Assembly: GCF_000318095.2 (NCBI RefSeq)
Contig: NZ_KB290718.1
Location: 45,263-109,262, forward strand
Length of the DNA: 64,000 nt
DNA from: Alloprevotella sp. oral taxon 473 str. F0040
GTDB taxonomy: Bacteria > Bacteroidota > Bacteroidia > Bacteroidales > Bacteroidaceae
Reading direction: 5' to 3'
The notes under the pieces are model-generated. The model did no database searches, had not been told where the DNA came from, and saw nothing but the letters and a program-made list of their open reading frames with translations. Below are positions 9,960 to 18,546 of this stretch, piece by piece (positions within the stretch are counted from its first letter, which is position 1; every line of letters starts with the position of its first letter). The position numbers and the translations under genes were made by a program.

Positions 9960-10436
9960 TTAGAAGCGGAAGTGTGCGAATGCACGGTTAGCTTCAGCCA
10001 TACGGTGCATTTCTTCCTTACGTTTGAAAGCACCACCTTGTTCGTTGTAAGCGTCCATGATTTCAGCAGCGAGCTTGTCAGCCATAGTCTTACCACCACG
10101 CTTGCGAGCGAAAGTGATGAGATTCTTCATGGATACAGACTCCTTACGATCAGGACGGATTTCAGTAGGAACTTGGAAAGTAGCACCACCGATACGGCGG
10201 CTCTTTACTTCCACTTGAGGAGTAACCTTATCGAGAGCAATCTTCCAGATTTCGAGTGCGCTCTTTTCTTCACCGCTCATCTTTTCGCCTACGAGGTTAA
10301 GAGCAGAGTAGAAAATTTCGTAGCTCACGTTCTTCTTACCATCATACATGAGGTGGTTTACGAACTTAGACACTTTTTGGTCGCCAAACACGGGATCAGG
10401 AAGGATCAGGCGCTTCTTTGGTTTTGCTTTACGCAT
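9960..10436 (-). CDS. rpsG: 30S ribosomal protein S7
   Basis: A 158-residue protein starting [18 protein letters not shown], with the S7 core [16 protein letters not shown]. The start at 10436 is preferred to an in-frame ATG 16 codons upstream because that extension has no family counterpart. S7 nucleates assembly of the 30S head. It lies between rpsL and fusA in the usual str order. Confidence 0.96.
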   Translation of the reverse strand: MRKAKPKKRLILPDPVFGDQKVSKFVNHLMYDGKKNVSYEIFYSALNLVGEKMSGEEKSALEIWKIALDKVTPQVEVKSRRIGGATFQVPTEIRPDRKESVSMKNLITFARKRGGKTMADKLAAEIMDAYNEQGGAFKRKEEMHRMAEANRAFAHFRF

Positions 10437-10726
10437 GAGTTTTGTTTTTTGGTTTTGTAAGAGGCTGCAATGTGTCTTCAGCATCTTTCGGCATCTACAC
10501 TCATCTATATAAAATGAGTCTTACCAGATAAGAGCTTACTCAACCTTTGCCAACCAATACTTTGTTGTAAAATAAATACGATAAATGGTCACGAATTGAA
10601 AGCTTACGGCAACACAACGTATGAATATCATCGAGTGCTGCGCTGAATCAAGCAGTCCTTCATCGTTGTGGCTTAACTAAACGCGAACCACAACTGATTA
10701 CTCTTCGTGCCATCAATTAAGGCTGA
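10437..10726 (-). other. Unusually long rpsL-rpsG spacer
   Basis: About 290 bases separate rpsL from rpsG, although these two genes are usually close together. No open frame, tRNA, or obvious terminator was found in it. It may hold a leader or autoregulatory RNA structure, but no specific fold could be defined by eye. Confidence 0.45.
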
Positions 10727-11110
10727 TTATTTCTTAGCAGCCTTAGGACGCTTCGCACCATACTTGGAGCGGCGTTGAGTACGGTTTGCTACACCAGCAG
10801 TATCAAGAGTACCGCGAACGATGTGGTAGCGCACACCAGGAAGGTCTTTCACACGACCACCACGCACGAGAACGATGCTGTGCTCTTGGAGGTTGTGACC
10901 TTCACCTGGGATGTAGGAGTTAACTTCCTTACCATTGGTCAAGCGCACACGAGCTACCTTACGCATAGCAGAGTTAGGTTTCTTAGGTGTGGTTGTGTAA
11001 ACACGCACGCAAACACCACGACGCTGAGGGCAGTTTTCCAATGCTGGAGACTTAGATTGCTCGGCAGCTACTGAACGACCCTTGCGCACAAGTTGTTGAA
11101 TAGTAGGCAT
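10727..11110 (-). CDS. rpsL: 30S ribosomal protein S12
   Basis: A 127-residue S12 with the conserved [18 protein letters not shown] and [20 protein letters not shown] segments. The two lysines whose replacement gives streptomycin resistance in other bacteria (in KKPNS and in RVKDLPG) are both present, so the gene is wild type at those sites. It is the first gene of the str operon, with a good promoter about 107 bases upstream. Confidence 0.97.
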   Translation of the reverse strand: MPTIQQLVRKGRSVAAEQSKSPALENCPQRRGVCVRVYTTTPKKPNSAMRKVARVRLTNGKEVNSYIPGEGHNLQEHSIVLVRGGRVKDLPGVRYHIVRGTLDTAGVANRTQRRSKYGAKRPKAAKK

Positions 11111-11216
11111 TTTGTTTGTTTTTAATTGTTTATATTGTTGATTTTGATGCGATTTTAAGAAGCAGCTAGCGCTGCTTTTTCACTAGACATTAGTGCATAC
11201 TATGCCCTTTGAGGTG

Positions 11217-11247
11217 CAAAGTTAGCGTTTTTTTCTGGCGCAGCCAA
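11217..11247 (-). promoter_or_regulatory. Promoter of the str operon (rpsL-rpsG-fusA-rpsJ)
   Basis: On the minus strand, TTG (11247-11245) is followed after 20 bases by TAACTTTG (11224-11217), an excellent fit to the Bacteroidetes vegetative promoter. It points at rpsL at 11110. Confidence 0.7.
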
Positions 11248-11363
11248 CAAATTACCTCCTTTTATTACATTAGACTGCTTCATATTTATGATTTCTGTAA
11301 GCTTTATATCTATTCTAAAGAGTAGACCTTACAATAATGACACATCACAACAGACTTCTTTAC

Positions 11364-11410
11364 ATACAAGAAAATGCGTGAGCACTGAACTAGTCAGCAC
11401 TCACGCATTA
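11364..11410 (-). terminator. Terminator of the LRR surface-protein gene
   Basis: ATGCGTGAG (11374-11382) pairs with CTCACGCAT (11401-11409), then two mismatches and a 4-bp inner stem. Read leftwards it is followed by a T-rich run. It lies about 35 bases past the stop codon at 11446. Confidence 0.75.
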
Positions 11411-11445
11411 GCTATTGATTTATCACTTCAATGAAGTTGTTCAAA

Positions 11446-14400
11446 TTAAGGAACGAGAACCGATTGAGAGAAGCGACTTTGAGTATTCTCAGCCTTCACT
11501 ACGTAGACTCCAGGCACATTCACTTGAACATTCTTGCGTGCGCCAGCAGCAAGTGTGAAACGAGCAAGAGATTTACCTGCAGCATCAACAATAATCACTT
11601 CTCCGCTCTCACTTGTTTCGTTGAGCACCTCAATGTTTCGAGTTGCATCAGCCATCACAGTGAAGCCTGCTTGATTTGCATTATCCAATGAAGCTCCCTT
11701 GCGAAGGATAGCGAAGCGTTGACGCTTATCATTGCGATTAGCTATAAAGCTATACTTATCACCATCATTGATTTTCGTCTCAGCACCAGTACGCTTATCG
11801 AGAAGCACGAACTCATCGCTAGCGTTGAAGCCATCGAGATGGAATTTGAGTTCGTAACGTTCGGCCTTATCAGCAGGGATGAAGCTCAAGTTGGCACGAG
11901 TCAAGTGATTTGTAGTGCTTACTTGCAAATTTTGTGCGCCTTCTACATAGAGTTGGGCAGCTCCTGCTGTGAGCATCTTCTCACCATCCAAACCATCATC
12001 GAAATTATCGGTAGCCTCTTCATGTTCCACGAGCCAGAGTCTGTCCATTGATTTTTCTGAAGCCACATCGACAGCCAGGGAAGCCACACGAGGAGCGACA
12101 TCCATGCGACGAGCCTTGTTTGCTGTCTCAACTTTCATCAAATCATCATAGAGATAATAGAGAGAAGCAGCACCCTTAGCCTGCACAGCAAATGAGCTGA
12201 GCGAAGGAATTTCTGTAGGCATACCTGGTAGATGTCCAACAAGATTTGCAGGGATAGCATCTGTATATTGCCCTGCAGCACTACCAGTGACATTTGCTCC
12301 ATTTTGAGCTAGCCAATTCTGACGAGAACCTGTATTAAACAGATAATAGGTTGCGACAATATTATTAGGGCTATTCTTTTTCTGAATCTTATCAATTTTC
12401 ATTGCCGCTGTGAAAGGATTGGCAAGAATATTGATATCGTTATAGTTATTTCCTACAGGAGCACCACCTAGCGTAAACTCAAACGCATCCTTACCATTCA
12501 CTGTCGTATTCTTGTATACTAGCGAACCCTTGAATTCATAACGTGAAGGAGTAGGTGTTGCGACTTCGTACCCCTTACCAGGTTCAATCAAGTCGTCATC
12601 ACTCAGAGCCTCCCACTTTTCGTCACTATTCGCAACAGAAAGCTCTCTATTGTATTTGCGCACTAGAGAAGAACCAAATACATTCGATTTCTTATTGTAA
12701 TCACCAGTTACAGGAGCTCCGAAATACTGCCAATTAGCCTGTTGAAGACCGCTTCCTTGTTCAGAGCTCTGCGCAAAGAGTTCTACAGTTGCCTTTACAG
12801 GAGTCTTAGATGCAACTAACAGAGTACCATTAGCCTTATTAACACCTCCAGCTTTCACTCGAAGCATCTCTGGATTATTCTCTCCAGTGAAGCCAGAGGC
12901 TCCATAAGCAGCATTTACAATTTTCAACTGATGTCCAGCCTGCACCACTAGAGACTTAGGAGTATAATTCTTTTTATTGATATAACGATGCACTACGCGA
13001 TCCTTATCCGTGTAAAGATCACGAATAGCATCAGAACCATACTGATTGATATTACTAATAGCAAACTCTACATCTGCCTCAGACTTATCACCTCCCAATG
13101 CATCATACTCTGCTTGAGTAGTCAGTGGAACATAACGCATCGTCCAGTTTTCAGCCTTACTCCAATCGTTGTCTACGAAACCATACCAATAGTTACCCTT
13201 CAAAGTAATAACATTGCTTCGATAGATACCGCAGTCACGGTCGCCATCTAAAGCATCTTCAATCTGAGACTTCAAGTAGAATTGATTGCCTTTATATGCA
13301 ATCATACCTACACTATCTTTCTCTGCAGCTAATTGAAGAGGGTAATTTACGCCAGAAGGCTGTTTCGTCGTAAAGGTATACCCATTAGTGTTATCCGTTC
13401 CCGCGTTTGCTTTCTCGAAGCTAGATAAACCAGCCGGAAGAGTTTCAGCAGTAGGATCTTTAGGATCTCTAAAAGGATTCTCAAATGCAGAATTAATAAG
13501 CTCTGCAAAGATTTTCATATCTCGTCCAAAACCACGCTTGAAGCGAGTCACCCCCATTGCATCAATCTCGTAATCACCGCTATTTGGGTCAATCTTTACA
13601 TATTTATCAGTAGAAGGCTCTATTTCTTTATACCAAAAAATCTCAGTTCTTCGGGCCGTACCATTTTGATCTAAAGCAGACATTTCGCGACTCAAGTCTA
13701 TATTCTCATTGAGACGATACTCTGTTTTATCAAATTCATAACGCTGTTGAGCAGCTACATTATATTTAGGACGTTTATAATTACCTTCAGCATCATGGGC
13801 ATTTTCCTTCTCAAGCACTCCAACTTTCAAACCTCTAGGAGCAGGAGGCAAAGTAGAAATCTTTAGTCTATTCACAGACAGATTGAGTTCTCCATCTACA
13901 CAAGCATAAAGTTCATCAGGAACATGGACTTCGTTACCATTCTTTAAATCATCATCATAAGCAGGCTTAAAATCCTTATTCCTCAAGCTACTAACATCAA
14001 AGATTTCTCCACAATTATTAAAAACAGGAGGCACCTTAATATTAACCAAACGGTTACCCTGCAAATTGAGCTGTACAATCTTACCCAACATACTGTAGTC
14101 CTCATTCACAAGGCCATTACCTACAGCAATCACATGTTTTAAAGAAGCAGCACCATTTGTAAGTTTCAGCTTCAGTAACTTATTATAAGATACATCCAGT
14201 TTCTCCAACTTCGGTAAATCGGCTGGTAGAGCAAAGCTACCAGAAATACTGCCCGTCCGAAGCTCATTGTTCGACATTTGGAGATAGTGCAGGGAAGGCG
14301 TATTCAGCTCTATACCAGAAATTTGCCCATTATTAGCATCAACAGTCCAAAGACCATCTTCACCAGCCACACTTACCGCATTCTTACCGGCAGCAATATC

Positions 14401-14736
14401 TATAGAAAACTGTTCTGGAAACGAAAGATTGCGCATTTCTTGCACTTCTTCTCCATTTGCATTAGTCCGTGTAATAAACACAATAGGCCAATGCTCACGC
14501 TCCACACGAGAGGGCAACTCTGGAGCCAAATACAAATTGAGGGTTCCTGCAGTTACTGCACGAGTCAGCTTTACTCTATTGAGCAAATTACTAGTAACCT
14601 TCTCAGAGTTCACTTTTCCTTGTACAGGCATATTGACAGCACTCATACCCAAGAGCAACATCACCACTAACGTCTGCAACGTCGCCTTTGCGCGTGAAGT
14701 GCACAACAGGAATAAAAAGGCCAAAGATTTATTCAT
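11446..14736 (-). CDS. Large secreted leucine-rich-repeat protein with probable type IX secretion C-terminal domain
   Basis: A 1096-residue protein, not assigned a specific function. The N-terminus is hydrophobic (residues about 18-40, ending MPVQG) and should act as a signal peptide. Residues about 140-235 contain LRR-like units (LHYLQMSNNEL, LEKLDVSYNKL, IVQLNLQGNRL). The long middle is beta-rich and contains phrases such as YWYGFVDNDWSKAENW typical of Bacteroidales surface proteins. The last 70 residues end GVYVVKAENTQSRFSQSVLV, which resembles a T9SS type A sorting domain (GxYxV then a basic/hydrophobic end). If so, it is carried across the outer membrane and anchored to LPS. Inference: adhesin or surface scaffold. 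It has its own promoter and terminator. Confidence 0.7.
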   Translation of the reverse strand: MNKSLAFLFLLCTSRAKATLQTLVVMLLLGMSAVNMPVQGKVNSEKVTSNLLNRVKLTRAVTAGTLNLYLAPELPSRVEREHWPIVFITRTNANGEEVQEMRNLSFPEQFSIDIAAGKNAVSVAGEDGLWTVDANNGQISGIELNTPSLHYLQMSNNELRTGSISGSFALPADLPKLEKLDVSYNKLLKLKLTNGAASLKHVIAVGNGLVNEDYSMLGKIVQLNLQGNRLVNIKVPPVFNNCGEIFDVSSLRNKDFKPAYDDDLKNGNEVHVPDELYACVDGELNLSVNRLKISTLPPAPRGLKVGVLEKENAHDAEGNYKRPKYNVAAQQRYEFDKTEYRLNENIDLSREMSALDQNGTARRTEIFWYKEIEPSTDKYVKIDPNSGDYEIDAMGVTRFKRGFGRDMKIFAELINSAFENPFRDPKDPTAETLPAGLSSFEKANAGTDNTNGYTFTTKQPSGVNYPLQLAAEKDSVGMIAYKGNQFYLKSQIEDALDGDRDCGIYRSNVITLKGNYWYGFVDNDWSKAENWTMRYVPLTTQAEYDALGGDKSEADVEFAISNINQYGSDAIRDLYTDKDRVVHRYINKKNYTPKSLVVQAGHQLKIVNAAYGASGFTGENNPEMLRVKAGGVNKANGTLLVASKTPVKATVELFAQSSEQGSGLQQANWQYFGAPVTGDYNKKSNVFGSSLVRKYNRELSVANSDEKWEALSDDDLIEPGKGYEVATPTPSRYEFKGSLVYKNTTVNGKDAFEFTLGGAPVGNNYNDINILANPFTAAMKIDKIQKKNSPNNIVATYYLFNTGSRQNWLAQNGANVTGSAAGQYTDAIPANLVGHLPGMPTEIPSLSSFAVQAKGAASLYYLYDDLMKVETANKARRMDVAPRVASLAVDVASEKSMDRLWLVEHEEATDNFDDGLDGEKMLTAGAAQLYVEGAQNLQVSTTNHLTRANLSFIPADKAERYELKFHLDGFNASDEFVLLDKRTGAETKINDGDKYSFIANRNDKRQRFAILRKGASLDNANQAGFTVMADATRNIEVLNETSESGEVIIVDAAGKSLARFTLAAGARKNVQVNVPGVYVVKAENTQSRFSQSVLVP

Positions 14737-14815
14737 TGATAGATAAGCTTTTTCAAATCGTCCTACATTCTGCTAATATAAAATGGCAGATTAACGACAA
14801 GTTATATTGCAACTG

Positions 14816-14846
14816 CAAAGTTAACAACTTTGCTGAGAATAGCAAA
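14816..14846 (-). promoter_or_regulatory. Promoter of the LRR surface-protein gene
   Basis: On the minus strand TTTG (14846-14843), 19 bases, then TAACTTTG (14823-14816). It lies 80 bases upstream of the start codon at 14736. Confidence 0.65.
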
Positions 14847-15399
14847 ATTTCTAAGCTATTCTCTACATGTTATCTGTAAAAAACTGGTTTTCAGGAGTGC
14901 AGTACTGCTATTTTCAAGATTATCGCCCACTCTACCATGCAGGTCATGACATACTCTTAATCTTTTGTGGGCATCAATCAACAGCACTACTTAAACTCAC
15001 CGTTCTCACTTACATGCAAGAGCTAAGAGCTATTTTTACACTATACATAGTTTTATAGCAAAAGAGTTCTCCTTCTATATTCCTATTAGTTCTTAACACA
15101 GTTTTATAAGAAGTATCAAAAACGAAGAAAAAGCAAAAGGTTTCGTACCTCCATTGACATGCGCAGCATACTTTGTCCTTCTTAATAATCACATCACCAT
15201 ACAGTTATCATGGACGAACAGTAAACTTATGCCACAACAATAGCATTACATCTTTATATATTTCCTTCGTCAACACGCCTCGCCACTGAGACTATACTCC
15301 TTATCGCTTCTCTCGATATACGCAGCCTAAAGTCCCTAAAGAGGGAAGAGGGGGATGACTAGAGACAAAATGCGCTTCTAGAGTAGTTATACATACACA
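14847..15399. other. Gene-free interval upstream of the LRR gene
   Basis: About 550 bases of AT-rich sequence between the LRR-gene promoter and the OmpA stop codon. Only short open frames with no recognisable content are present, and no tRNA or convincing hairpin with a T-run was found. No terminator for the OmpA gene could be identified with confidence. Confidence 0.4.
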
Positions 15400-16530
15400 T
15401 CAATCAACAATGGTGCATATTGCAACACTGTTCCATTCGGGTTCCAGAAATAAATCACCCACACCTTGTCCAGCAGCATCAATACGATCCTTCGAGATGC
15501 CATACTGTGCGATGAGCAAATTCTTGACAGCTTCAGCACGTAATTGTGCTATACGCTTATTAGTTGCAAAATTACCATTGGGGGAAGCATAACCACGCAC
15601 TACTACTCGGGCTCGGGGATGCTTATTCAAATAAATTGCCACTCGCTCCACATTGGGATACTGGGGAGCATCGACCACCATGCGACCTGCACCAAAACTA
15701 ATCACTGTTTCAAGTTGGCGACTCACCTTAGGAGCCGTGGTAGTAGCAGCCGCTACACGCTGAGCCAGCTGCGCTTCTAGCTGTGCAATCCGCTGATTCT
15801 GCTGGGAAATGGTAGCATCTCGATCAGCGACATCTTTGTGAAGAAAGCGCATGGCTTCAAGCAAATCATCATGCTGACTAGCAGACACAGTGACAGGTGG
15901 CTCAAAAATTGAGGGTTGCTTACGTGCTCCAAAACGATATGTCAGGCCTAACGAGATATCAAACTCAGCGCGGTTAGCATTAAAATTCTCATAATCAGAC
16001 TTTCCATCATTGCGCAAATCAAAACGCACACCTGGACGCACACCAATTCCCCATCTACGTCTTGAGCCAAAATTGTAAGTAAAATCTACTCCAAATTTAC
16101 TCACTAAATAATTAGCGTCTGCACCATTGCGTCGTGAAAGATTAAATATATGTCCCCAACCAGCAGAGGCTTTGGCTTCAACCTCGAAAGATTTAGGTTT
16201 GCCTTCATAGCCATAAAATAGATTCCCCAAATTCACACTACCCACAAGGTGTAGCTGGGTTCGCTCATAACGCGTTCGTGGGAGTTTACTATTCCAGGAA
16301 ATGTAATCTAAATCAAATCCAAGTGCAAAAGCAGAGGACAATTGCTTCTTTGCTCCTATCGTAAGGGTATGGGTGAGCAATTGAGCTTCGGGCTCGTAGA
16401 CCATAGGGTGAACGATGCCGCCTGCAACAGTGGCCGACCAATTGTCCGAAAACTTAGGAAAAGCAGTATACTGCGCGCGAGCTGCAAATAAAGTTGTTGC
16501 AGCAAGGCATGTAAATAGAAGTCTTTTCAT
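15400..16530 (-). CDS. OmpA-family outer-membrane protein
   Basis: A 376-residue protein with a signal peptide (1-19, ends ARAQ), an N-terminal beta-barrel-like region of about 190 residues with alternating aromatic strands, a short coiled segment (ISQQNQRIAQLEAQLAQRV, about 245-265) and a C-terminal OmpA domain (about 275-376). The OmpA signature is seen in VVVRGYASPNGN and NKRIAQLRAEAVKNLLIAQYG, which bind peptidoglycan in this family. It should link the outer membrane to the cell wall. It is transcribed alone, from a promoter about 225 bases upstream. Confidence 0.9.
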   Translation of the reverse strand: MKRLLFTCLAATTLFAARAQYTAFPKFSDNWSATVAGGIVHPMVYEPEAQLLTHTLTIGAKKQLSSAFALGFDLDYISWNSKLPRTRYERTQLHLVGSVNLGNLFYGYEGKPKSFEVEAKASAGWGHIFNLSRRNGADANYLVSKFGVDFTYNFGSRRRWGIGVRPGVRFDLRNDGKSDYENFNANRAEFDISLGLTYRFGARKQPSIFEPPVTVSASQHDDLLEAMRFLHKDVADRDATISQQNQRIAQLEAQLAQRVAAATTTAPKVSRQLETVISFGAGRMVVDAPQYPNVERVAIYLNKHPRARVVVRGYASPNGNFATNKRIAQLRAEAVKNLLIAQYGISKDRIDAAGQGVGDLFLEPEWNSVAICTIVD

Positions 16531-16752
16531 GTAGCAAAATCAATATAAAGCCTTTTGAGTAAGGCACAAATTGAAAAAAGAGCATGAGAGGCATGTAACA
16601 AGGAGTACACTTGATACACTTCTACAATCATTCAATGGAGTTGCAGTATCCCTACTTACTAAACAAAGAATGAATTTAAAATGCGCATCTCATCTCGCTA
16701 GAGGACAACTCATCATCTTCTATATTATTGAAGTGACATAATTCCTCAATTG

Positions 16753-16784
16753 CAAAATTACAGGCAAATTGAGAGAATTCCAAA
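16753..16784 (-). promoter_or_regulatory. Promoter of the OmpA-family gene
   Basis: On the minus strand TTTG (16784-16781), 20 bases, then TAATTTTG (16760-16753). It gives a leader of roughly 220 bases before the start at 16530. The 16531-16752 leader shows no gene. Confidence 0.6.
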
Positions 16785-16810
16785 TTATCACTGAAATTTC
16801 TTCTCCATCG

Positions 16811-16842
16811 TTTGTGTATTTCGGCCGTTAGTGCTATATTTG
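16811..16842 (+). promoter_or_regulatory. Upstream vegetative-type promoter of the DUF3467 gene
   Basis: TTTG (16811-16814), 20 bases, then TATATTTG (16835-16842) on the plus strand. It is back to back with the OmpA promoter and lies about 240 bases before the DUF3467 start codon. Confidence 0.6.
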
Positions 16843-16954
16843 CTTAAGAATGCGCTACAATTTGAGCCCTTTTCCACAACATAGGCAGAGTTTAATTCCT
16901 ATGTTATCCGTTATATTCCACAAGAGTTTCAAATTGCAAGTACATTTTAGCTAC

Positions 16955-16971
16955 TTGGCACATTAATTGCA
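16955..16971 (+). promoter_or_regulatory. Sigma-54 (RpoN)-type promoter of the DUF3467 gene
   Basis: TTGGCACATTAATTGCA matches the -24/-12 sigma-54 consensus (TGGCAC-N5-TTGC) at every key position, with GG and GC in the required spacing. Transcription would start near 16983, about 97 bases before the ATG at 17080. Such promoters need an NtrC-type activator, whose binding site was not identified. Confidence 0.7.
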
Positions 16972-17079
16972 ATTATTTTCGCAGAGCAATATGATGTTGC
17001 AAATCATGTGGCTCAATCTCTGGGGATCCCCCACTCTCACGCAATTCACATTTATCATTCCAAATAACTTGACCTTATT

Positions 17080-17421
17080 ATGGCACAAGAACAAGCTCCT
17101 CAACAGCTACAAATCGAGCTGACTCCAGAAGTAGCCAACGGCAACTACAGCAACTTGGCAATCATTAACCACAGCAACCAAGAGTTCGTAATCGACTTCG
17201 TTGCTGCTCTCCCTGGTCTGCCCCAAGCTCGCGTGAACAACCGTCAAATCCTCTCTCCCGAAAGTGCTAAGCGTTTGCTTTTCGCTCTCCAAGAGAATGT
17301 GGTGAACTTTGAACAACAATTTGGCACTATCCAACTTGGCGGTGCTCCTGAAGGTGCTCAATCGCCCGAAGGTATCGGCCGTACTGCTACTCCTTTCGGT
17401 CTGCCCGAAGGTAACGCATAA
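17080..17421 (+). CDS. DUF3467 family protein
   Basis: A 113-residue cytoplasmic protein. Residues about 8-88 match the DUF3467 family (ELTPEVANGNYSNLAIINHS, then FVIDFVAALPG and PESAKRLLFALQENV). The tail is rich in Gly, Pro and Glu and ends PFGLPEGNA. Family function is unknown. In other Bacteroidetes this gene is commonly near rpoC and rpsL; here it lies between them but on the opposite strand. It has two stacked promoters (vegetative and sigma-54 type) and its own terminator, so its expression is probably condition dependent. Confidence 0.9.
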   Translation: MAQEQAPQQLQIELTPEVANGNYSNLAIINHSNQEFVIDFVAALPGLPQARVNNRQILSPESAKRLLFALQENVVNFEQQFGTIQLGGAPEGAQSPEGIGRTATPFGLPEGNA

Positions 17422-17469
17422 TGAGCTGTTTCGACTGACTCAGCTTTGTGCTAAAAGCACGGAAATAGT

Positions 17470-17502
17470 TCCCACCCATCGCAAGATGAGTGGGATTTTT
17501 TA
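17470..17502 (+). terminator. Terminator of the DUF3467 gene
   Basis: TCCCACCCATC (17470-17480) pairs with GATGAGTGGGA (17485-17495) with one mismatch around a GCAA tetraloop, followed by a T-run. Confidence 0.85.
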
Positions 17503-17654
17503 TTGACAATGCGCTTGTCTGCACCTATTAACTCACCAAGATTATTTTTCAGAACCGACACGCGCACGATGTCCTCTCTTAGCTTACTATAAAGCATCAT
17601 CTATGGGCCTGCAACAAAAGTGCAAGACTACCTGAGCAACTCTGATGGAAAAAG

Positions 17655-18432
17655 AAAGAGAGGATTATCTCTGAGTTATTTCAAAAAAACTCTGAGAGTC
17701 AAGAAATAATCGTGGAGAATTCCCAAAGTATCTCGGAGAAAATAGTAAACTTCTCAGAGATTATTTGATAGAAATCGGAGACGACTTTAGAAACAACTGA
17801 AGATGACGAGATGCTCTTAACGCCGTACATAAAAGACAGACGGATGAGACCTAACCGAAAGCTGTCACTCTCATTCTGTTAAAAAGACTTACAACTCTCT
17901 TCTCACGCGCACATGCGCGCACGCATTACAGCAATTTGTGCCTTTTTGCTTTCACATCCTTCACAAAACTCTTCATAACAAATTCATATTCAATCAGTAA
18001 CACTCCATTTTCGGATATATTTTAACATTATTGCTTCTTGGGGTGGGATTGGGCAGCTATCTCTACACAGTTGAAGTTCGGATTTGCTCCCTTGAATGAG
18101 GTCTCATTTTAAGCAAACAAATAGGCCATTGTGAAGGTTGTGAAAGCAAAATACTCAAATTCCCAGGGAAGGTGCGCACGTCGCGCGCATGCGTGAGAAA
18201 ATCGGTTGCCGAAAACACCCTAAAATCTCTATCACCTTACGACCACCGATGAAGTGTGCACTGACAATGATTTAGCTAGTTGTAAACAAAGGTTATCATC
18301 TAGTACCTATCACTCGACAACTAGCTATTTTGAAAAGTTCGCATATCATTTTAGGTACTATCCAAAGAAAATAGTGCAGATTTCTGCGGATTTTTCACTC
18401 TTTGCCTACATATCTACCCATATACTTATAGG
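17655..18432. repeat. Composite intergenic repeat, copy A
   Basis: Non-coding, in the convergent gap between the DUF3467 and methyltransferase genes. Parts in order: a cluster of TCTCGGAGA/TCTCAGAGA-type hairpins (about 17655-17785); a link; the left GC arm (from TCTCACGCG at 17901); the inverted arm pair (17942-17964 and 18131-18151) around 166 bp; the right GC arm (to 18198); and a distal block (18362-18432) that matches the reverse complement of 46741-46810 at about 48 of 56 aligned positions by eye and ends with ACCCATATACTTATAG, also present at 60909-60924. No open frame of note lies inside. Confidence 0.8.
17901..18198. repeat. Inverted-arm core of repeat copy A
   Basis: Left: TCTCACGCGCACATGCGCGC then TACAGCAATT then CTTTTTGCTTTCACATCC/TTCAC. 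Right: GTGAAGGTTGTGAAAGCAAA, then a 30-base link, then GCGCGCATGCGTGAGA. The enclosed spacer is 17965-18130 (166 bp). One inner-arm base (T at 17957 region) is not matched in the opposite arm. Confidence 0.85.
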
Positions 18433-18455
18433 GAGCAATGGATAAAACACAACTC

Positions 18456-18487
18456 ACAAAAAAGTGAGGAAGCCGCGCTCCCCCACT
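18456..18487 (-). terminator. Terminator of the methyltransferase gene
   Basis: Read leftwards, GTGGGGGA pairs (two G-T wobbles) with TTCCTCAC around a GCGCGGC loop and is followed by TTTTTTG. It lies about 60 bases past the stop codon at 18547. Confidence 0.65.
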
Positions 18488-18546
18488 CTATCTTCTTTCA
18501 CGGCACTGAGCCAACACCATATACCTCCTCACCAGAGGACTTGCCC

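Noticed and set aside
17655-17785. CRISPR array in the hairpin cluster of copy A
   Set aside because: The short CTCTGAG/CTCGGAGA motifs are irregularly spaced and partly inverted; there is no constant repeat-spacer pattern and no cas gene.
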